A stretch of DNA of 23,313 nucleotides, from the NCBI GenBank assembly GCA_964422415.1, contig CAYRBI010000095.1:1-23313 (forward strand), in the 5' to 3' direction. Below are positions 1 to 7,208 of this stretch, piece by piece (the stretch's first letter is position 1; each line of letters starts with the position of its first letter). Both the position numbers and the translations under genes were made by a program. The stretch comes from OLB16 sp964422415. Lineage in GTDB: Bacteria > Hinthialibacterota > Hinthialibacteria > OLB16. Under the pieces are notes generated by a model, which was given only the letters and a program-made list of their open reading frames with translations, was not told where the DNA came from and did not search any database.

Positions 1-57
1 GCCCCCAACGCCAAGGCCCAAGTTATGGACACCAAACCAGGAGCCGTGAAGGGCTAA
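1..57 (+). CDS. C-terminal end of a probable RND efflux adaptor (partial)
   Basis: Only the last 18 codons are present, in frame 1, ending at a TAA at 55-57. The visible tail is polar (Lys, Gln, Gly, Pro) with no motif, so no family can be read from the sequence. It ends 5 nt before the start of an RND permease on the same strand. In such operons the preceding gene is usually the periplasmic adaptor (membrane fusion protein). The adaptor identity therefore rests on context alone. Confidence 0.4.
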   Translation, partial: APNAKAQVMDTKPGAVKG

Positions 58-62
58 TTTCG

Positions 63-3000
63 ATGGGCATCTCGGATCCCTTCATTCGGCGCCCGGTCAT
101 GACCACCTTGGTCATGCTGAGCATCTTCCTGTGTGGGGTAGGGGGATACCACCTACTCCCGGTGAGTGACTTGCCCAATGTCGACTTTCCCACCTTACTG
201 GTGTCCGCCAGCTTGCCCGGGGCAAACCCCGAAACAATGGCCTCCTCCGTAGCATTGCCTCTCGAACGCCAGTTCTCGACCATCGGGGGACTCGACTCCA
301 TGACCTCGGTCAATGCTCTTGGATCGAGCCAAATCACCCTACAATTCACGCTCAAGCGCAACATCGATGACGCCGCACTAGATGTCCAATCCGCGATTAC
401 CCGCACATTGGGACGTCTTCCGCAGGATATGCCGAATCCGCCCACCTTCCGTAAAGTGAATCCCGCTGATCAACCGATTCTTTTCCTGGCTTTGAGCTCA
501 CCCGTGTTGCCCCTCTCGGATGTGAATGATTTCGCGGATACCTTCATCTCTCAGCGTATCTCCATGATCAATGGAGTCGCGCAGGTTATGGTTTACGGTT
601 CGCAGAAGTATGCTGTCCGGATACAAGTCGATCCGCAGGCTTTGGCCTCTAAGCAGATTGGCTTGGATGAAGTTGCCGAGGCCATCCGGGGAGCCAATGT
701 TAATCTCCCCTCGGGAGACCTTCAAGGAACCCACAAGGCTTTTGTTCTTCAGACCAATGGCCAGTTATTGAAAGCCGCGCTGTACGAGCCGGTCATCATT
801 TCTTCTCATAATGGTTCACCGGTCCGGATCTCGGATATCGGAAGAGCCTTCGACAGTGTTGAGAACAATCGCATCGCTGGCTGGTTCAACCAGGTGCGCG
901 CGGTGGTCCTTGCGGTTCAACGTCAGCCCGGCACCAACACAGTGGAAGTAGTCGAACAGATCAAGAAACTTTTACCGGTTTTCCGCGAACAGATGCCGGC
1001 CGCGATGAAGTTGGACATCCTTTATGACCGTTCCGAGACCATCCGCGCCTCAGTCAACGATGTGAAATTTACGTTAGTTCTCACTATCGCCCTAGTGGTT
1101 CTGGTGATCTTCCTCTTCTTGAGAAACATCACCGCGACAATTATTCCGAGTTTGGCGTTGATCCTGTCGGTAGTCGGTACATTCGCGGCGATGTACTTGC
1201 TCGATTATAGCCTGGACAATCTCTCGCTGATGGCCCTGACCCTGTCAGTGGGGTTTGTGGTGGATGATGCCATCGTGATGATCGAGAACATCGTACGGCA
1301 TATGGAACATGGGGAATCACCCCGCCAAGCAGCCTTTACTGGCTCGCGGGAGATTGGCTTCACGATTGTCTCCATGACGATTTCTCTGGCGGCGGTGTTC
1401 ATTCCGGTCCTCTTCATGGGCGGGCTGATGGGCCGGCTGCTGCGTGAGTTCGCGGTTACCATCAGTGTGGCTATCCTGATCTCTGGGTTTGTGTCTCTGA
1501 CGCAAACCCCGGCTCTGTGTAGCCGTTTCCTGCGCCCCACGACAAACCGTCATACTTTTTTTTATAACCTACTGGAGGGTGTGTTCAATGGAATGCTCAA
1601 GGTGTATGACCTCACGCTCCGGTTGGTTCTGCGATTCCGCCTCATTACTCTCCTGAGCATCATCCCCTTGCTGTACCTGACCGGCCATCTTTTCCTGAAA
1701 ATCCCGAAGGGGTTCTTGCCTGATGAGGACACCTGCCAGCTCAGTGGCAGCACCGAGGCCGCGCAGGGAATCTCCTTCAACGATATGAAGAATCATCAGA
1801 TGCAGGTTGCCGAGGTAGTGGCCAAGAATCCCGCCATTGAAGGTTTCATGTCTTCCGTGGGATCGGGTGGTTCCGCGCAGTCCAACGCGGGGCGGTTATT
1901 CATCCATCTCAAAGAACGTGAGCAGCGCGAAAGCATCGACAAGGTCATTGAGGAGCTGCGCGCATCAGTCGCTAACATCCCGGGTATCCGGGTGTTCTTT
2001 CAGATTCCTCCCACCATCCGGATCGGTGGCATGATCTCGAAGAGTCAGTATCAGATGACACTTCAGTCTCCTGACACCAAGGAGCTCTATCAATATGCCC
2101 CCCTTTTGGAGGCGAGGGTTCGTGAATTACCCGGATTCCGCGATGTCACCACGGACTTGTTAGTCACCAATCCCGAGGTGCGTATCGATGTGGACCGTGA
2201 CAAAGCCTCCAGCCTGGGAATTTCCGCGCGCCGTGTCGAGGATGCGCTTTATTATGCCTTCGGAACCCGTCAGATTTCTTCAATCTATGCTGCTAATGAT
2301 GAATACAACGTCGTTCTTGAGCTCAAACCAGAGTATCAAGCCGATCCTTCGGTCCTCTCGCTCTTGTATGTCCGGGCGGAGAATGGCGATCTCATCCCCT
2401 TGAACACAATGGCCAAGGTCACGAAATCGGTGGGCCCGTTGACTGTCACTCATCTGGGACAACTTCCAGCGGTAACCCTCTCGTTCAACCTCGAACAGGG
2501 TATGGCTTTGGGAGATGCGGTGGACAGAATCAAGGAGGTATCACAAACAGTCCTGCCGGGAACCATCACCACCTCCATGCAAGGAACCGCGCAGGCTTTT
2601 GAATCCTCCATGCGTGGATCGGGCCTCCTGCTCATCGCCGCGATCCTGGTCATCTATATTGTGTTGGGAATTCTCTATGAGAGTTTCATCCACCCCATCA
2701 CGATTCTCTCGGGACTTCCCTCCGCCGGGGTGGGGGCTCTGTTAACCCTGATGCTGTTCAAGATGGATCTGAATATCTATTCGATCGTAGGCATCATCAT
2801 GTTGATCGGGATTGTGAAGAAGAATGCCATCATGATGATCGACTTCGCGCTCGAAGCGCATCGAACCCGTGGCATGGCCCCCAACGAGGCCATCTATCAA
2901 GCCTGTCTGGTGCGCTTCCGCCCGATTATGATGACCACCATGGCGGCGCTCATGGGAACTCTGCCGATTGCACTGGGGCATGGAGCGGGCGCCGAGGCGC

Positions 3001-3170
3001 GCCGTCCCTTGGGTCTAGCTGTGGTGGGAGGGCTGGTGGTCTCGCAAGCGTTGACACTCTATATCACGCCCGTGTTCTTCATCTATATGGAGAAATTGAG
3101 AAGCCGTTTTGCCCGTCAGCCTGAATCTACACTGTTATCCACGGAAGAAGTGACCGAGGCAGTTCTCTGA
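63..3170 (+). CDS. RND efflux permease, MdtB/MdtC-like (HAE1 type)
   Basis: This is an inner-membrane proton-driven drug or xenobiotic pump that works as a trimer with a periplasmic adaptor and an outer-membrane channel. The 1035-residue length is normal for the family. The N-terminus runs through TM1 into a porter domain with the SLPGANPETMASSVALPLER stretch, close to MdtB/MdtC and other HAE1 pumps. TM4 carries the proton-relay pair Asp401-Asp402 (VGFVVDDAIVMIEN), and TM10 carries Lys919/Lys920 (GIVKKNAIMMIDFA), equivalent to AcrB Asp407/408 and Lys940. Two six-helix halves with two large periplasmic loops are visible. The gene starts 5 nt after the preceding stop, so it is probably co-transcribed with an adaptor. 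Its stop lies 15 nt from the stop of the convergent permease. Substrate is not predictable. Confidence 0.95.
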   Translation: MGISDPFIRRPVMTTLVMLSIFLCGVGGYHLLPVSDLPNVDFPTLLVSASLPGANPETMASSVALPLERQFSTIGGLDSMTSVNALGSSQITLQFTLKRNIDDAALDVQSAITRTLGRLPQDMPNPPTFRKVNPADQPILFLALSSPVLPLSDVNDFADTFISQRISMINGVAQVMVYGSQKYAVRIQVDPQALASKQIGLDEVAEAIRGANVNLPSGDLQGTHKAFVLQTNGQLLKAALYEPVIISSHNGSPVRISDIGRAFDSVENNRIAGWFNQVRAVVLAVQRQPGTNTVEVVEQIKKLLPVFREQMPAAMKLDILYDRSETIRASVNDVKFTLVLTIALVVLVIFLFLRNITATIIPSLALILSVVGTFAAMYLLDYSLDNLSLMALTLSVGFVVDDAIVMIENIVRHMEHGESPRQAAFTGSREIGFTIVSMTISLAAVFIPVLFMGGLMGRLLREFAVTISVAILISGFVSLTQTPALCSRFLRPTTNRHTFFYNLLEGVFNGMLKVYDLTLRLVLRFRLITLLSIIPLLYLTGHLFLKIPKGFLPDEDTCQLSGSTEAAQGISFNDMKNHQMQVAEVVAKNPAIEGFMSSVGSGGSAQSNAGRLFIHLKEREQRESIDKVIEELRASVANIPGIRVFFQIPPTIRIGGMISKSQYQMTLQSPDTKELYQYAPLLEARVRELPGFRDVTTDLLVTNPEVRIDVDRDKASSLGISARRVEDALYYAFGTRQISSIYAANDEYNVVLELKPEYQADPSVLSLLYVRAENGDLIPLNTMAKVTKSVGPLTVTHLGQLPAVTLSFNLEQGMALGDAVDRIKEVSQTVLPGTITTSMQGTAQAFESSMRGSGLLLIAAILVIYIVLGILYESFIHPITILSGLPSAGVGALLTLMLFKMDLNIYSIVGIIMLIGIVKKNAIMMIDFALEAHRTRGMAPNEAIYQACLVRFRPIMMTTMAALMGTLPIALGHGAGAEARRPLGLAVVGGLVVSQALTLYITPVFFIYMEKLRSRFARQPESTLLSTEEVTEAVL

Positions 3171-3185
3171 GCGAGAGTCACTCAG

Positions 3186-4571
3186 TTAATTATGGCCTTG
3201 AGGTGGCACTGACACAGATTTTTCATTGCTGTCTCGTTCCCATCCCCCCAGTATGACGACTACAAGGCCCCCCAGTGGAAGCGCAATCCAAGCAGGAAAA
3301 GCGGCTATCAGGACAGCAATCAATACTGTTGCCCCCCGCTCGGAGGGAGACCTTGGTATCGATAAGGCCAGAGAGGTGCAGGCATAACCTGTTAAAATCA
3401 AGGTTATCGCCAAGGCGGGAAGCATGAGTGGTTTCATAACCAGTACCAACGGAGCCACGAAGTACAGGATGGGAATTCCCAAGACACAATAGGAGCTCAA
3501 GCCTCCCAAAAGCGAGTCCATCTCCTGCCGTCCCTGTTTCCAACGTTCCACCACGATGATATGCGCACCGGTCCACAAGCATCCCTGGGTGCTGAAGAGT
3601 GGACACACCATCGCACTGAGCAGATTCCTCACCGCCACGGAGAGATGGGTCCGGGTGACATTTATGGAGACTTTCTCATCGGGTCTGAAAGATTGTGCGG
3701 ATCGCAGAATCTCATTCCCAGTTACCATGTCGCTGAACAGCAGCGTATAAGCTATCAACGCGAACGGGAACACAGCTACATACTGCGCCCAAGAGGGCCA
3801 ACCGATTGTGAATGGCGAGACCGAACGAAGCATGGCGGCAAAGGGCGGAAAGCTGAACGTGGAGTTGGTATCGAAATGAAAAGAGAATTCTCCCACAAGT
3901 GGTCCCACAATCCCCGCGCCGATGAATCCCGGCAGAAGACCAAGGCGGATGAGAGGTGCCAGCCACCACTTCGCCCGGGCCCAAGATCTGATCTGAAGTG
4001 AGAAAGTCACCATTAATGAAATGGTGATGGCGGCTGTGGTGGACCAAGGAATCTCTCCGAAGAAGCGTGAAAAGTCATCGATGAAGACACGCTTATAGGC
4101 CGCCAGTCCCGCGCCCAAGAGAATCCCCGCTTTGAGTGCCTGTGGAAGCCGTTCCACAAAAAACTCGCCCAAACCACTCACTCCAAGAAGTCCCAGAAGA
4201 ACCGCGAAAGAGATTCCCAATGCGGTCATGGTATGGAATCGTTCCAGATAGTCTTCACTCGATGATTCCAACAAGACCAGCACCAGCGGAAAGGCCGGCG
4301 TAATCCACCCGGGCATGAGAGACTCACCAAACAGGATCGTGGCGCTCATGATGAGCATGCTCTGGAGGATGAGAAAAGCGACTGCCATATCGAAGGTGAG
4401 CCCGAAATAGCCTGTCAGTATAGGGATGCACGCCGTGCCAGTAACCGAACCCACCAACAGTCCTTGCAGAAGTTCGGGCCATTCGACACGTGTATGATAG
4501 AACGGTATGCGCGTGGTGAAGGGGCCCCAGTGAAGCCCGCTTTGCTCATATCCATGCCCACGTGCTTGCAT
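3186..4571 (-). CDS. polytopic membrane permease, UraA-fold-like (NCS2/SLC26 type), uncharacterised
   Basis: About 461 residues, with roughly 12-14 hydrophobic segments separated by short loops and no large soluble domain, so an inner-membrane transporter. The second half has a charged helix (ALIAYTLLFSDMVTGNEI) followed by a conserved-looking segment (NLLSAMVCPLFSTQGCLWTG). That layout resembles the substrate-binding helices of NCS2 nucleobase transporters and SLC26-like carriers, but the match is only to the fold and no diagnostic family motif is intact. The frame stays open upstream to 4709. I prefer the ATG at 4571 because the upstream extension is polar, low-complexity and overlaps promoter-like sequence. 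No good ribosome binding site precedes either ATG. The gene stands alone, convergent with the RND gene. Substrate unknown. Confidence 0.6.
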   Translation of the reverse strand: MQARGHGYEQSGLHWGPFTTRIPFYHTRVEWPELLQGLLVGSVTGTACIPILTGYFGLTFDMAVAFLILQSMLIMSATILFGESLMPGWITPAFPLVLVLLESSSEDYLERFHTMTALGISFAVLLGLLGVSGLGEFFVERLPQALKAGILLGAGLAAYKRVFIDDFSRFFGEIPWSTTAAITISLMVTFSLQIRSWARAKWWLAPLIRLGLLPGFIGAGIVGPLVGEFSFHFDTNSTFSFPPFAAMLRSVSPFTIGWPSWAQYVAVFPFALIAYTLLFSDMVTGNEILRSAQSFRPDEKVSINVTRTHLSVAVRNLLSAMVCPLFSTQGCLWTGAHIIVVERWKQGRQEMDSLLGGLSSYCVLGIPILYFVAPLVLVMKPLMLPALAITLILTGYACTSLALSIPRSPSERGATVLIAVLIAAFPAWIALPLGGLVVVILGGWERDSNEKSVSVPPQGHN

Positions 4572-4681
4572 TGTTGGAGACTGTGTTCTCAGTATGAGCG
4601 GAAGGATGGAAGAGAGAGAGATGTGACATGAATTGAGGATGTCATTGGGGTTGTTCTTAAACCTTGTTGTGGTAGTTGCCG

Positions 4682-4709
4682 ATATTAGCGTTTGTGTTGA
4701 GTGCCGCAA
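4682..4709 (-). promoter_or_regulatory. possible sigma-70-type promoter for the 3186-4571 permease
   Basis: Read on the minus strand, TTGCGG (-35, at 4704-4709) is followed after 16 nt by TAATAT (-10, at 4682-4687). It would start transcription about 100 nt upstream of the ATG at 4571, which supports that start over the longer open frame. The -35 match is imperfect. Confidence 0.3.
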
Positions 4710-4730
4710 GATATTACGTACTCACTCAAC
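4696..4730. repeat. 8-bp perfect inverted repeat, candidate operator
   Basis: GTTGAGTG at 4696-4703 is the exact reverse complement of CACTCAAC at 4723-4730, with 19 nt between. The left arm sits in the spacer of the minus-strand promoter-like element and the right arm lies just upstream of its -35. This is a position suited to a dimeric regulator. No T-run follows, so it is not a typical terminator. Confidence 0.4.
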
Positions 4731-4776
4731 GGGGCCTCTTGAAGGAAGTTTTTTACACATTGAAGCTAAAACTTTC

Positions 4777-4805
4777 TTGACAACGCGTGTGTGGAATTCT
4801 AACGT
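4777..4805 (+). promoter_or_regulatory. probable sigma-70-type promoter for the small Lys/Ala-rich gene
   Basis: A perfect TTGACA (-35) lies at 4777-4782, then a 17-nt spacer, then TAACGT (-10) at 4800-4805. Transcription would begin near 4812 and give a leader of about 130 nt before the ATG at 4945. The leader contains several ACCGG-containing repeats. Confidence 0.5.
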
Positions 4806-4893
4806 TTGTCACACGTCTTGGAGGGGACCAAGATGGACCTTGGAGGACCCACTGACCGGGCGACCGGCCGATCCAAGGGATCAACGGAAACGG

Positions 4894-4910
4894 TACACCA
4901 GTTACCGGCC
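4894..4910 (+). repeat. 17-nt direct repeat, upstream copy
   Basis: TACACCAGTTACCGGCC lies in the leader of the small Lys/Ala-rich gene. A second copy, differing at one base, lies just after its stop codon at 5128-5144. The two copies bracket the coding region. Confidence 0.7.
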
Positions 4911-4944
4911 GTGACCATATCCAGACGGGGGAGGTGAATTGACA

Positions 4945-5100
4945 ATGGCCGCAGCAAAGAAGGCAGTCGCCAAGAAGGCCGCGCCGGCAAAGAAGGCGCC
5001 CGCGAAGGCCGCTCCAGCGAAGAAGGCAGCCGCGAAGGCCGCTCCAGCGAAGAAGGCCGCTCCAGCGAAGAAAGTTGCAGCGAAGAAGGCTGCCAAGTAA
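4945..5100 (+). CDS. 51-residue Lys/Ala/Pro-rich histone-H1-like basic peptide
   Basis: The ATG is preceded by a strong Shine-Dalgarno (GGGGGAGGTGA at 4928-4938). The product is almost wholly Ala, Lys and Pro in AAPAKKA-type units, with two Val residues, so it is very basic and probably disordered. This composition resembles the C-terminal tails of eukaryotic H1 and the bacterial Hc1/Hc2, AlgP and BpH1 proteins, which bind nucleic acid and compact the nucleoid. DNA binding here is inference from composition. The gene has its own promoter-like element and a strong terminator, so it looks monocistronic and possibly highly expressed. Repeat length may vary between strains. The strong ribosome binding site, the clean stop and the terminator argue against a chance frame. 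Confidence 0.85.
   Translation: MAAAKKAVAKKAAPAKKAPAKAAPAKKAAAKAAPAKKAAPAKKVAAKKAAK
5001..5060 (+). repeat. 30-nt tandem repeat inside the Lys/Ala-rich gene
   Basis: Bases 5001-5030 and 5031-5060 are identical except at one position (GGCAGC versus GGCCGC near the end). A third partial copy of the core GCTCCAGCGAAGAA follows at 5059-5072. The unit is a multiple of three and encodes ten residues, so copy-number change would keep the frame. Confidence 0.85.
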
Positions 5101-5127
5101 ATGGAGCCGTAGTCATGATGCCTGCGA

Positions 5128-5144
5128 TACACCAGTAACCGGCC
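5128..5144 (+). repeat. 17-nt direct repeat, downstream copy
   Basis: TACACCAGTAACCGGCC matches the copy at 4894-4910 in 16 of 17 bases. It lies in the 3' untranslated part of the small gene's transcript, 27 nt after the stop. Confidence 0.7.
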
Positions 5145-5194
5145 CGTCGCTTCACGACGCGTCGAGTGACAGGCTAAAACATGTACAGAACGTG

Positions 5195-5223
5195 GGCGCC
5201 TGAATTTTCAGGCGCCTTTTTTT
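5195..5223 (+). terminator. strong rho-independent terminator of the Lys/Ala-rich gene
   Basis: GGCGCCTGAA at 5195-5204 pairs with TTCAGGCGCC at 5207-5216. The outer 8-9 bp would form the stem with the central T-rich bases as loop. A run of seven T follows at 5217-5223. Confidence 0.9.
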
Positions 5224-5403
5224 GTATGTGGAGTGCCGGTGAGGTAGTATCCCCGCTTTGGTCTGGGTATGGTCTTCCAATCTCAACAGGCTTTGAATAC
5301 AAAGGTTAGATGATTGTACTTGATATATAAGATAAAACAGGATACTCTCCGCCCTATCGGATAGAAACGGGCATTGGTTTGGCGCTGTTGTGAGGGGGGG
5401 ATC
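5224..5403. other. intergenic region upstream of the lipoprotein-obg operon
   Basis: No coding frame of note. A short AT-rich patch at 5314-5340 (GATATATAAGATAAAAC) is the likely promoter area for the downstream operon, but I cannot pair a convincing -35 with it. A G-run at 5393-5400 serves as the ribosome binding site for the ATG at 5404. Confidence 0.5.
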
Positions 5404-6135
5404 ATGTTGAACCGTTTTCGTTTCGCGCTCGCTACGGGTCTCATCTTATTATTAGCTGGTTGTTTCGCGCAGCTGACTCCGCAATTGCTTCAGGAACCCT
5501 ACCGGGCTCCATTCGAATCGATGCGGGAGTTCAGTGATGGCTTTGACAATCCAGTCAGATTGGGGAGCCGTTGGCAGCGAGTTGCGGGTTGGTGGCGAAT
5601 TGATGAGGGGATGCTCTTCCAGACTTTGTCCTGGAAGAGTTCACTACCGGGCGAATACCAGATGATCTATGTGGATGGTTTGGCCTCGGGACCTTATCGT
5701 GTGGAGACTCGCTTGTCACTGTTGCATGAGGGTGAGCAAGCGGCGGGGATTCTATTCCGCTTCCAAGACCAGAACAGCTTCTACTTGCTTCGTATGCGGC
5801 ATTATCCCCGTTGGCAGAACTTTGTGGACCTGACACAATTCGTCAAAGGTGGCCGGCGCGAGGATTTGGCCCGCAAGGACTTGTCCATCAAACCAGGCGA
5901 GTGGTACACCCTGCGTTTGGATGACCGTGGAGATGAGATCATCGCGTTTCTCAATGGCGAGGAGCTCTTCCGTTATACATGTAAGGAAAAACCATCCGGA
6001 ACTATTGGCCTGGCCAGCAAGACGGGCAAGGTGGCATTTGATTACTTCTCGGCCTCTCTACATGATCCCGCCACCCAGCAAGACAGTCCAGCCCCACTAG
6101 CGAAGGTATCCTTGAAAGATCTTAATGTTTATTGA
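5404..6135 (+). CDS. lipoprotein with concanavalin-like (DUF1080/LamG-type) fold
   Basis: The start at 5404 is chosen because a G-run lies 3 nt upstream and a lipoprotein signal follows directly: positive residues, a Leu/Ile-rich core, then the lipobox LAGC with Cys20. The mature part of about 225 residues is rich in beta-strand patterns (FSDGFDNP, WWRIDEGMLFQ, GPYRVETRLSL, AGILFRFQDQNSFYLLRM, WYTLRLDDRGDEIIAFLNGEELF, GTIGLASKTGKVAFDYFSA). That is the signature of a jelly-roll carbohydrate-binding or DUF1080/laminin-G-like domain, so it is likely envelope-anchored and may bind glycan. No catalytic residues can be assigned. The last 11 nt overlap the start of obg, so the two are probably translated together. 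Confidence 0.75.
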   Translation: MLNRFRFALATGLILLLAGCFAQLTPQLLQEPYRAPFESMREFSDGFDNPVRLGSRWQRVAGWWRIDEGMLFQTLSWKSSLPGEYQMIYVDGLASGPYRVETRLSLLHEGEQAAGILFRFQDQNSFYLLRMRHYPRWQNFVDLTQFVKGGRREDLARKDLSIKPGEWYTLRLDDRGDEIIAFLNGEELFRYTCKEKPSGTIGLASKTGKVAFDYFSASLHDPATQQDSPAPLAKVSLKDLNVY

Positions 6136-7108
6136 TCGAGTTAGAGTGAATGTACGTGCTGGCAAAGGTGGCGATGGATGTGTCAGTCTCCATCGGGAGA
6201 AGTTTGTTCCACTGGGGGGGCCAGATGGCGGCAATGGGGGCCGTGGGGGCGATGTCATTTTCTACGTGGCTCCAGGCGAGAACACCTTAGCTGTCCTCCA
6301 CTCGCGTCCCTGGTATGCCGCTGAAGATGGCGGGAAGGGCGAGAACAACAACAAAACCGGACGGGATGGCGAGAGTATCCGCATCGCGGTTCCTCCTGGA
6401 ACCGTGGTCAAGGATCAGGTATCCGGCGAGGTGTTGTTCGACTTGGTGGAGGACGACCAAGAGGAGGTTATCGCCGCGGGAGGAAGGGGCGGGAAGGGGA
6501 ATGCCCATTATGCCACTCCCACTCATCAGACACCTCGCAAAGCGGAGCCGGGACAACCCGGCGTGGAAAGAGACCTGCTGGTTGAACTCAAGGTGGTGGC
6601 TGATATTGGCTTAGTGGGATTTCCAAATGCTGGCAAGTCCACACTGCTTAATGCCATTACCCGTGCCCGGGCCAAAGTCGGCGAATACCCCTTTACAACT
6701 CTTCATCCCGTCTTGGGCACTCTCGACATCAAACCCGATGAAGAAGCCGAATTAATGCACCGTTCGGGGAAGACTCCTGTCCCGGGTTCGATCCGTCCAC
6801 GCATCGTGGTGGCGGACATCCCTGGTATCTTAGAGGGTGCGCATACGGGAGTGGGATTGGGCTTGGAGTTCTTGCGCCACATCGAGCGGACCAAAGCCCT
6901 CCTGTTCGTGCTGGATATTTCGGTCGAACGTGACCGTGAACCCCTGGAAGCCTACCAAGCCCTTCTAGAAGAGATTGCCTCATACAATCCAGATCTGTTG
7001 GAGCGTCCACGCTTGATCACCCTCAGTAAAGTCGATGACCCCTTGGCGGAAGAGGAAATCACCCACATCGAGGCTGAACTTCGCGGTCACATGAAGGATG
7101 AAGATCCT
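6125..7108 (+). CDS. obg: Obg GTPase (CgtA), 3' end missing in the assembly gap
   Basis: Obg is an essential GTPase that binds the 50S ribosomal subunit and links ribosome maturation to stress signalling. The Gly-rich Obg fold covers residues 1-157 (AGKGGDGC, GGPDGGNGGRGGDV, AGGRGGKGN). The G domain begins at about 160 with G1 GFPNAGKST (165-173), the G2 region FTT (190-192), G3 DIPG (231-234) and G4 SKVD (301-304). An insertion of roughly 17 residues lies between G2 and G3 compared with E. coli ObgE. The G4 motif has Ser where Asn is usual. The frame runs into the N run after residue 328, so G5 and any C-terminal domain are unseen. The open frame beyond the gap is the antisense of znuA and does not belong to obg. 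Its start overlaps the lipoprotein gene. Confidence 0.95.
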
Positions 7109-7208
7109 NNNNNNNNNNNNNNNNNNNNNNNNNNNNNNNNNNNNNNNNNNNNNNNNNNNNNNNNNNNNNNNNNNNNNNNNNNNNNNNNNNNNNNNNNNNN
7201 NNNNNNNN
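7109..7208. other. assembly gap of 100 N
   Basis: Exactly 100 N, the usual placeholder for a scaffold join of unknown length. It removes the 3' ends of obg (+) and znuA (-), which converge here. Obg still lacks G5 and znuA still lacks its last lobe. Together these need more than 100 nt, so the true gap is probably larger. Confidence 0.95.

Noticed and set aside
3167..3185. CTGAG/CTCAG hairpin between the RND and permease stops as a bidirectional terminator
   Set aside because: Only 5 bp with a 9-nt loop and no T-run on either strand.
4572..4709. N-terminal extension of the minus-strand permease to 4709
   Set aside because: The residues are polar and low-complexity and lie over promoter-like elements. 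The first transporter-like sequence follows the ATG at 4571.
4799..5155. Ser/Pro/Arg-rich and Ala/Phe-rich frames antisense to the small Lys/Ala gene
   Set aside because: They are mirror images of the tandem repeat. They have no ribosome binding site, while the plus-strand frame has a strong one plus a terminator.
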